Positions 32,471 through 38,739 of a DNA stretch of 38,739 bases are shown in pieces. Both the position numbers and the translations under genes were made by a program. The notes under the pieces were generated by a model. That model had not been told where the DNA came from and did not search any database. It worked only from the letters and a program-made list of their open reading frames with translations. The stretch's first letter is position 1. Each line of letters begins with the position of its first letter. The DNA lies in the NCBI GenBank assembly GCA_014238945.1, contig JABAAB010000018.1, positions 1 to 38,739 of the forward strand, read 5' to 3'. Source of the stretch: Lysobacterales bacterium (GTDB lineage Bacteria > Pseudomonadota > Gammaproteobacteria > Xanthomonadales > SZUA-36).

Positions 32471-32749
32471 ACTGTTGGTAGGCGTTGTTCCGTTTCCCCA
32501 GCAACCTGATGGTGAGTTAATTTTTGCATCATTTCAATCGGTTGTTCACTCAATGAATAGTATTTAGCAGGTAGCAAGGGTGGGGATACTGTCAAAGCTA
32601 ACAGGTATTGAGGTTGGAATTCCCAAAATAATTGGTTATTTATGGGCTTTTCCCCAATCCATATTAAAAAACAATGGACAAAAAAAAGACCAGATGTGGA
32701 AGCGTATGTCCTTGACTCAATTGTGTGGTTGAAACTCCCTGTTGCGTAT
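32471..32749. other. intergenic region between the two glycosyltransferases
   Basis: About 280 nt, A/T-rich in its middle (near 32620-32690). It probably holds the promoter of the downstream minus-strand genes, but I cannot identify boxes with confidence. No gene is seen. Confidence 0.3.
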
Positions 32750-33646
32750 CTACACCCGAATACCCAGTATATCCTTAATCGCCACCTTCACATCACAATC
32801 CTCAGAACGCTGGTAGCGCTTGACCTCGTCCACCTTGGCATCCACCAGGTAACGGTACCAGAAAGCCTGCAGGAAGTGAAACACCGTGCCCTGCCTGCCA
32901 TCCAGAAAACCCAGTCGCAGGAAATAACGATAAACGAAATAAATAAAAGCGCGAAACCCCCGGGGCAGACGGGTATAGACATTTTCCTTGAGCCAGCGTT
33001 TTGCACTGCTGCCGGTGCCACCGCGCAGACGTGCCACGGAATCCTTCGGTATGAAACTATATTCCACGCTCAACAGGTCGACGGCTTCACGGCTGGCGTA
33101 GTGGTTGTGCTTTGCGGTCCAGTGGCTCAGGGTATTGAGATTGTCATCGATCAAATCACCCTGTAAGTCCGCCACAGCCCCTTCTACCATGGTGCGTTCG
33201 TTGATCCAGCGGTTTTCAATTTCACCGCGACCAAAGCGGAACAGCCTGATGGAACGTATTGGGTACACGCCCCCATAACGTATTCTGCGGCCCTGGAATA
33301 CCAGGCAGCGGTTACAGTTAACACCATCGACATCTGTGGCCATGGCGGGCAACTGTTCGCGGATCTGTCCGGCCAGTTCCGGTGACAGATACTCATCCGC
33401 ATCCATCCGCAGCACCCATTCGGTATCTTTATCAAGCTGGCCCAGCGCCCAGTTGAACTGACTGGCGTAATTGACCCAGGCTCTTTGTATCACACGTGCT
33501 CCCAGGTTTTTTGCCAGTTGAACGGTATCATCGGTCGAAAAACAATCCACTACCACGGCCTCGTCCACTACCCCCTCAAGACTCCCCAGGCAACGTGGAA
33601 GATGCCGGACTTCATTGCGGGTAAGAATAATGGCGACCAGTTTCAG
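32750..33646 (-). CDS. family 2 glycosyltransferase (WaaE/KdtX-like), probable CTG start
   Basis: 298 aa if started at CTG 33646. The first strand LKLVAIILTRNE is conserved in family 2 enzymes, then VDEAVVVDCFSTDDTVQLA, RMDADEYLSPEL and a C-terminal YRYFLRLGFLDGRQG typical of the WaaE group. The only in-frame codons before LVAIILT are ACC, CTG, AAA and CTG, directly after the TAG of the carbamoyltransferase. AGAGG lies 9 nt before the first CTG. A GTG at 33568 would lose the first beta strand and is unlikely. Confidence 0.82.
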   Translation of the reverse strand: MKLVAIILTRNEVRHLPRCLGSLEGVVDEAVVVDCFSTDDTVQLAKNLGARVIQRAWVNYASQFNWALGQLDKDTEWVLRMDADEYLSPELAGQIREQLPAMATDVDGVNCNRCLVFQGRRIRYGGVYPIRSIRLFRFGRGEIENRWINERTMVEGAVADLQGDLIDDNLNTLSHWTAKHNHYASREAVDLLSVEYSFIPKDSVARLRGGTGSSAKRWLKENVYTRLPRGFRAFIYFVYRYFLRLGFLDGRQGTVFHFLQAFWYRYLVDAKVDEVKRYQRSEDCDVKVAIKDILGIRV

Positions 33647-33649
33647 GGT

Positions 33650-35392
33650 CTATAACCTCTTGACTACCCAGTGGCCCAATACCAGTAAATCCATATTGGT
33701 GCGCAGGAAACAAGCCATGGCCTCTTTGGGCGTACACACGATGGGTTCATTTTCGTTGAACGATGTATTCAACAGCATCGGTATGCCGGTACGTAGACGA
33801 AAGGTGTTGATCAGCTGCCAGTACAACGGGTTGGTCTCCTTGTGAATGGTCTGCAAACGCCCGGTGCCATCAACGTGACACACAGAGGGGATCTTTTCTC
33901 TTTGTTCTTTCCTGATAAAAAACACCTTCATCATGAAGGGTACATCGTCGTCCTCTTCAAACCATTCGCTCACGTACTCGCGCAATACGGAAGGTGCAAA
34001 GGGCCTGAAGGACTCGCGCCGCTTGATCTTGCTGTTGAGGATGTCCTTCATGTCGAGACGACCCGGATCGCAAAGTATGGAACGGTTACCCAGAGCCCTG
34101 GGACCCCATTCCATGCGTCCCTGGAACCAGCCAATGACCCCACCGGCGGTGATTGCACGGGTAACGACATCACACAGTTCTTCATCATTCTCGGCACGGG
34201 TCACCGAGAAACTCCCGGGGTCGAGTTGTTCGTCGTGTTCCTTTAACACTTCCTGGTGGTCATCATCCGAGTACTCGGGCCCGTGCAGGGCGTGGGTCAT
34301 GGGTACACGGGTGGTATTGCCCAGCTCATGCCAGACAGAATATGCCGCACCCAGTGCACCACCGGCATCACCTGCGGCGGCCTGCACATAGGTCTTTTTG
34401 AAACGTGTAAAAGTCCTGATGCGGCCATTGGCCACCGAGTTCATGCCACAACCACCGGCAATGGCGACCGTATCGAGGTGATGTCGCTGGTAAAGGCTGT
34501 CGAGCAGATGGAAAAACGCTTCCTGGTACATGGCCTGAATGGAGTGGGCCATATCCATGTGTTTTTGCTCGATGGGCTCATCGGGTCTGCGTACCGTTCC
34601 GAGTAGCTCGCAAAGCTTGTCCGAGTACATGGTTCCCACACTGGGGTGCCCACCCTCCCAGGTGTAGTCAATCTTCTCCTTGTGGTGAATGAAGTAACCC
34701 AGATTGAGGGTGAAAGTGCCACCCATCTGTAATTGCACAATTTCGCGCATTTTCTCCAGGTACACGGGTTGACCATAGGAGGCCAGGCCCATGACTTTGT
34801 ACTCGTCACCATAGTTGGGAAAACCCAGGAACTGGGTCAATGCCTGGTAAAACACACCGAGTGAATGCGGGAAATAGACACGCCCCTCGACTTCGATCTC
34901 GCTGCCCTGCCCCCTGCCCCAGGCCGCACTGGCGAAGTCTCCGAAACCGTCCACGGAAACGACGCTGGCCTTGTCAAAGGGCGAGCAATGGAAGGCGGAC
35001 GAAAGATGCGCCACGTGGTGCTCCACGGAGTGCAGCTTTGCCTTGATGGTCTGACCGGGAAATTCGGCCTCGAGCAACTCCAGGGTACCGCGTCGTTTTC
35101 TCTTGTTCCTGATGCGGTCCATGACCAGACGAAAATCGGGTCGGTGTGCGAGGGTATAGGAAATTTTTTTGCTGAGGTTGGCGCCGGTGTCCTGGTTGAT
35201 GGCGACGTGGTCTACATCTGCAATGGTGACACTCGCAGCCTGCAGGCAATAACGAATGGATTCCACCGGGAATCCCGCCCAGTGTTTTAGACGCCGGAAG
35301 CGTTCTTCTTCAACCGCAGCAATGAGTTGCCCATCCCGCAGGATGACGGCTGAAGAATCTCCGTGGAAGGCGTTGATACCGAGGATGATCAT
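33650..35392 (-). CDS. NodU/CmcH-family O-carbamoyltransferase
   Basis: 580 aa, full length for the family. The N-terminal Kae1-like domain has GINAFHGDSSAVIL (5-18), EEERF and VEHHVAHLSSAF (metal-binding His). The C-terminal domain has MEWGPRALGNRSIL, FRPFAPSVL and PMLLNTSFNENEPIV. It transfers a carbamoyl group from carbamoyl phosphate via carbamoyl-AMP to a hydroxyl, here presumably a sugar of the exopolysaccharide. It abuts the glycosyltransferase gene, with only 3 nt between stop and proposed start. Confidence 0.93.
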   Translation of the reverse strand: MIILGINAFHGDSSAVILRDGQLIAAVEEERFRRLKHWAGFPVESIRYCLQAASVTIADVDHVAINQDTGANLSKKISYTLAHRPDFRLVMDRIRNKRKRRGTLELLEAEFPGQTIKAKLHSVEHHVAHLSSAFHCSPFDKASVVSVDGFGDFASAAWGRGQGSEIEVEGRVYFPHSLGVFYQALTQFLGFPNYGDEYKVMGLASYGQPVYLEKMREIVQLQMGGTFTLNLGYFIHHKEKIDYTWEGGHPSVGTMYSDKLCELLGTVRRPDEPIEQKHMDMAHSIQAMYQEAFFHLLDSLYQRHHLDTVAIAGGCGMNSVANGRIRTFTRFKKTYVQAAAGDAGGALGAAYSVWHELGNTTRVPMTHALHGPEYSDDDHQEVLKEHDEQLDPGSFSVTRAENDEELCDVVTRAITAGGVIGWFQGRMEWGPRALGNRSILCDPGRLDMKDILNSKIKRRESFRPFAPSVLREYVSEWFEEDDDVPFMMKVFFIRKEQREKIPSVCHVDGTGRLQTIHKETNPLYWQLINTFRLRTGIPMLLNTSFNENEPIVCTPKEAMACFLRTNMDLLVLGHWVVKRL

Positions 35393-35434
35393 TGCTTATT
35401 TCTCTTTTTGTTTTTTTTGATGCTCTGCGTGCGT

Positions 35435-35583
35435 TGGGAGGTCCCGGGTTCTGCTACTCGCAGTCCCGGGATGACGGTGGTAAGAAAAACTTCGTGGCCG
35501 CGAAAGCCGGAATCTCCTGACGGTGGTAAAAAACCGTGGTTCCCGCGAAAACGGGAATCTCCTGACGCTGCCGTATCCTGAAA
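35435..35583. repeat. composite intergenic repeat
   Basis: 35436-35480 is a copy of the CCCGGG palindromic repeat. It is followed by two tandem units of 46 and 45 nt (35473-35518, 35519-35563), each GACGGTGGTAA... to ...GGAATCTCCT and each with a CCGCGAAARC-type palindrome. The tail ACGCTGCCGTATCCTG recurs in similar form at 29951-29966. It lies between the VpsP-like gene and the carbamoyltransferase gene. Confidence 0.7.
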
Positions 35584-35606
35584 CATTGCCACCACAAAAG
35601 TCCCCC

Positions 35607-36284
35607 TTAAATACAACTCGACTCAAGCATCGGGTAGTCATCCTGCAGCGGGCACAACAAATCCATCCGCCCCACGCTGCGCACCAATTCAAACACCTCT
35701 TTACCCTGTCGTTGCATGGCGCGACCAATGATCTGCTCCGCCCTTTGCCGCTCGTCACTCCCCAATTCCTGCCAATTCAGCAAGGCGCTGCGGATCAGAA
35801 TCAACTGGACGGGCGGCTCCCACGGCCCCAGCGTGTCGCTGCGTTCAAATGCGTGCAGGTAATCATCATCTATCTCACCCAGCTTGTCCTTGACACTGAC
35901 CAGGTTGGCCCAGCTATAGGGCCACAGGGGACGGTTGCGGATGGCTTTGCGATATTGCTCAGCGGCCCCGCTTAACAGGTCTCTTCTTTCCTGGCCTGCA
36001 ACACCGGGGAGACCGGCCGAGTACTCCAGTAGCAGACCTTTTGTATCCAGAAAATCCGGGTGACCCGGATAGAATGTCAGGGAACGATTAATGGCGTGAA
36101 TACCTGTCTGTAACTGATCAGCATCAACCCCACTGGTAGCAACTACATCACGAGTGACCTGTTGAGCGATTCGGTATTGCAGGAAGACCAGGGCGTTCAC
36201 TGCGGCCCAGATCACAAAGACCGCTATAAGGGCCGTGAGTGACAGCAGCAGAGGCGGTCGCAGACGTGGATTGATGTTCACCAA
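35607..36284 (-). CDS. VpsP-like polysaccharide biosynthesis protein
   Basis: 225 aa. One N-terminal membrane anchor (about 13-34, LLLSLTALIAVFVIWAAVNA) and a TPR-like soluble part, presumably periplasmic: DFLDTKGLLLEYSAG, AAEQYRKAIRNRPLWPYSWA, NLVSVKDKLGEID. It resembles the VpsP family of Vibrio-type exopolysaccharide loci, whose exact role is unknown. The start is TTG 36284 or GTG 36281; neither has a good ribosome site. Confidence 0.78.
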   Translation of the reverse strand: MVNINPRLRPPLLLSLTALIAVFVIWAAVNALVFLQYRIAQQVTRDVVATSGVDADQLQTGIHAINRSLTFYPGHPDFLDTKGLLLEYSAGLPGVAGQERRDLLSGAAEQYRKAIRNRPLWPYSWANLVSVKDKLGEIDDDYLHAFERSDTLGPWEPPVQLILIRSALLNWQELGSDERQRAEQIIGRAMQRQGKEVFELVRSVGRMDLLCPLQDDYPMLESSCI

Positions 36285-36572
36285 CGCGATGCAATCCGGT
36301 AGCCGCGGTGCCAGTCAGCGTAGAATTCGTAAACGTCGGTTGCGGGCTTGCAGACCCGCACTTTAACTTCCTGAACCACGCAATAATTTCATTTACAAAT
36401 CCATGTGTACAGCTTCTACAACTTGTAAGGGGCCCGTTCCCTGTCCAGACCCTGGCTCGCCCGGATTACCCGTTCTCCGGCTACCCCAAGGCTAAAACTT
36501 TGTTCAGTTCAGCATCAAATCCAGCCGCGCCTGACCTGCGTTAACATCACGGGATTTCATGCAATAGAAGAA
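36285..36572. other. intergenic region before the VpsP-like gene
   Basis: 288 nt. A short hairpin GCGGG/CCCGC lies at about 36342-36360. Nothing else recognisable. Confidence 0.3.
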
Positions 36573-38739
36573 TTATGTCCTGGCGTTTTCACCGTAGTAA
36601 TCCGGCCCCTGGTCATAGTCGTACCCATAGCCGTAATACTTGGCATATTTGCCATAACCGTAACGATAACCCTGCGGGCTGATCTTGTTCAGTAATACCA
36701 CTGGCAGAGGCGCGTTGGTACGACGCAGTCGCTTGATGCCCTGCTCGGCCGCCTGGTATGGCGTGGCCTCGGACTGCACCACGAACAACACCATGTCGGT
36801 CAACTGGGAAACCAGGATGCTGTCACTGACCGCCAGCACCGGTGCACTGTCGATGATGATGTATTCGTATTTCTGCTTCAGCTTGTTGAGCAATTGCTCA
36901 AGACGGGGGGATGCCAGTATATCCAGCGGGTTGGAAGGAATAACACCTGCAACCAGCACATCCAGGTTATCTGATGATGATTGCACAATATCTTCCAATT
37001 GGGCTTCGCCGGAAATCCAATTGGTGATACCGGGTTGTTCACGGTCGATCTGTTCAATTTTGCGTACCGAGGCGCGGCGCAAATCCAGGTCAATCAGCAG
37101 AGTTTTTTTCATTTTTGCGACCGAGTGCGCAAGATTCACAGCAATCGTGGTTTTTCCCTCTCCGGGCAGTGAGGATGTCACCAGGATACTGGTGTGTGAT
37201 TGCTCCAGGCTGGAGATCATCACCCCGGTACGCACTGTCCTGATCGATTCTGTAAAGGCCGATTGTTCCTTGCTCTCAAAGTAGGTCCACGGTGTCCTGT
37301 CCTCGTGTTTGGGTATCTTGAGCCGGGGAATCAGTCCCATAACAGGCAATCCGAGGTGGCGTTCGACATCGGTGGAATTCTTCAGGGTGTTGTCCAGACG
37401 ATTGAGCAGGAACGCGACACCCAGTCCCAGGGCCAATCCGATCAGGGCCCAGTTCAACACCATTTTTTTCTTGTTGGGGCGCACCGGGTACAGACCGGCG
37501 CGTGCATATTCTATGATAATGGCATTGATCTGCTGTATACCGCTGCCCAGCATGCCGGTGGACTTGATACCGGTTTGCAGTTGTTCGTACAGGTTCCTGC
37601 TGGAATTCACATCGTTTTCAAGTTTGCTGAGTTCTGCCTGGCGGCGACTGAGTTCGAGGATCTCCGCCTCGGCCTGGTTGAATTTATTGGTTTGGGTGGC
37701 CTCCTCACGCTGGATTTGTTGATACTCGGTGACCACGTTATCAGCAGCCCGTTCCAGCCCACCATGATAGGCCTCGCGACTTAATACCAGTTCCTCCCTT
37801 GCCTCGATCAAGCGCGGGTGTTTGGGACCGTAGTGACCTGCCAGTTCGGACTCGTTCCGCGTTGCCTGCTGGTAGGTTTGCAGTAGCGGGGCGACACCAT
37901 CGCGTGTTTGCAACCCAAGCACCGTTTCAAGGGTAGCGCTGGTATCGTTGCGCACGGAATTGATCTGCCCGTAAATATCCTCAAGTCTCAATTTTTCACG
38001 CACTGCTTCGTCACGCCCCCTGATGGCAAGTTGCAGACGTTGTGACTGCGTGCTACCTAACCCGCCACTGGTCTCCAACATGGAATAGCGTTCGCGGAAA
38101 GCCTGCAGGGAATTCTCGGCCTCTTCCAGATCGTGACGCCCCTGTTCCAGACGCGAGGCATACCAGCTTTGGCTACCGGTGATGTCCTCGAGATACTTGG
38201 TCTTGAGGAACTCGATGTAGGACTCCGCCACGGTGTTGGCCTGGCGTGCTGCAAAAGCAGCATCCGCGCTTTCAAAACTGATGTTGACCAGTTCACTGTA
38301 AGGTACCGGTGAAACCCGGGTATTGTTTTGTATACCGGCGACGACAATTTCCCGGTGTTGCTCGGTGGTCAATACGGGCGGCTGGACATCAAAGAGCTCG
38401 GCAATAAACTGGCGTGGACTGAAGCCGTGGTTTCCAGCTGAAGGCCCGCTACTTTCCTGCCCGGGCTGATAGGCATCCAGCAAGCCCAACCGGGTAGCGG
38501 CCATCTCGGCAACACCCCAGGATTTGATCATTTCGTACTGGGTACTGTAGAACTGACTGCTGGAAATATTTTGCCCCAGTAGCTCGCCCAGAACCGTAGT
38601 GGTGGAGTTTCTTTCTATTTGCAGCTTGGCCGTGGAACGGTAGATGGGCTGGGCATTGAGTGCCACATACAGCCCGATCAGACCGCACAACAGGGTCAGG
38701 TTGATGATACCCCATTTAAATTTGCTCAGAACCCCGAGA
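36573..38739 (-). CDS. polysaccharide tyrosine autokinase (Wzc/EpsG type), 5' end outside window
   Basis: The frame is open through the window end (VLSKFKWGIINLTLL precedes the visible membrane segment), so the N-terminus is missing. Visible parts are a Wzz-type chain-length domain (LIGLYVALNAQPIYRSTAKL, first membrane helix), long coiled-coil stretches, a second membrane helix (NWALIGLALGLGVAFLL), and a BY-kinase domain with Walker A SLPGEGKTTIAVNL, LLIDLDLRR (Walker A') and IIIDSAPVLAVSD. The C-terminal tail is Tyr-rich (YGYGKYAKYYGYGYDYD), the autophosphorylation cluster. It controls polymer length and export of the exopolysaccharide. Confidence 0.93.
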   Translation of the reverse strand, partial: LGVLSKFKWGIINLTLLCGLIGLYVALNAQPIYRSTAKLQIERNSTTTVLGELLGQNISSSQFYSTQYEMIKSWGVAEMAATRLGLLDAYQPGQESSGPSAGNHGFSPRQFIAELFDVQPPVLTTEQHREIVVAGIQNNTRVSPVPYSELVNISFESADAAFAARQANTVAESYIEFLKTKYLEDITGSQSWYASRLEQGRHDLEEAENSLQAFRERYSMLETSGGLGSTQSQRLQLAIRGRDEAVREKLRLEDIYGQINSVRNDTSATLETVLGLQTRDGVAPLLQTYQQATRNESELAGHYGPKHPRLIEAREELVLSREAYHGGLERAADNVVTEYQQIQREEATQTNKFNQAEAEILELSRRQAELSKLENDVNSSRNLYEQLQTGIKSTGMLGSGIQQINAIIIEYARAGLYPVRPNKKKMVLNWALIGLALGLGVAFLLNRLDNTLKNSTDVERHLGLPVMGLIPRLKIPKHEDRTPWTYFESKEQSAFTESIRTVRTGVMISSLEQSHTSILVTSSLPGEGKTTIAVNLAHSVAKMKKTLLIDLDLRRASVRKIEQIDREQPGITNWISGEAQLEDIVQSSSDNLDVLVAGVIPSNPLDILASPRLEQLLNKLKQKYEYIIIDSAPVLAVSDSILVSQLTDMVLFVVQSEATPYQAAEQGIKRLRRTNAPLPVVLLNKISPQGYRYGYGKYAKYYGYGYDYDQGPDYYGENART

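Noticed and set aside
1..38739. CRISPR arrays, phage genes or plasmid origins
   Set aside because: None seen. The repeats present are palindromic or tRNA-derived and are not regularly spaced with unique spacers.

Overview
The window looks like chromosomal DNA of an uncultivated, probably marine, gammaproteobacterium. Base composition is near half GC by eye. Its polysaccharide genes include a VpsP-type protein, its tRNAs carry an encoded CCA, and it uses good sigma70-like promoters. The taxonomic call is inference; no ribosomal RNA is present.

Layout. 1-1010 is a tRNA region. It holds two tandem tRNA-Arg(ACG)-like copies on the minus strand whose 3' ends are replaced, an intact tRNA-Ser(GGA), and a family of short repeats that rebuild tRNA 3' ends; a further copy lies 19 kb away. 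1116-19454 is a catabolic island for a CoA-activated, probably branched and cyclic substrate. It opens with an Ltp2-like thiolase-fold protein, a DUF35 partner and two MaoC hydratases, an arrangement like the actinobacterial steroid side-chain operon. An AraC regulator, an alpha-methylacyl-CoA racemase, an NPD-type flavoenzyme, a periplasmic amidohydrolase and an acyl-CoA dehydrogenase follow. A minus-strand operon then encodes a hydratase, a thioesterase, an IVD-type acyl-CoA dehydrogenase and an odd alpha-hydroxyacid oxidase homologue. Next come a TetR regulator and a plus-strand operon with a PaaABC-like ring epoxidase (paaD split in two, no paaE), followed by a BisC-like molybdoenzyme.

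19801-25026 is a minus-strand group: a secreted CotH-type kinase, a dual-specificity-type phosphatase, two tandem P1 (DmpA-type) peptidases of which one has lost its nucleophile, and a DUF218/ElyC membrane protein. 25427-38739 is an exopolysaccharide region: GDP-L-fucose synthesis (gmd, fcl) on plus, and on minus a tyrosine autokinase, a VpsP-like protein, a NodU-type carbamoyltransferase, two family-2 glycosyltransferases, and a PqqD / HprK-like kinase / nucleotidyltransferase set of unknown role.

How the genes may work together. The catabolic enzymes fit activation, racemisation, dehydrogenation, hydration and carbon-carbon cleavage of a CoA thioester, with ring epoxidation as a separate TetR-controlled branch. 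A similar 17-bp operator occurs both in the divergent tetR promoter region and in front of the epoxidase operon. The most promising undescribed items are the epoxidase/molybdoenzyme operon, the tRNA-tail repeats, and the PqqD-HprK set with its chimeric PqqD.
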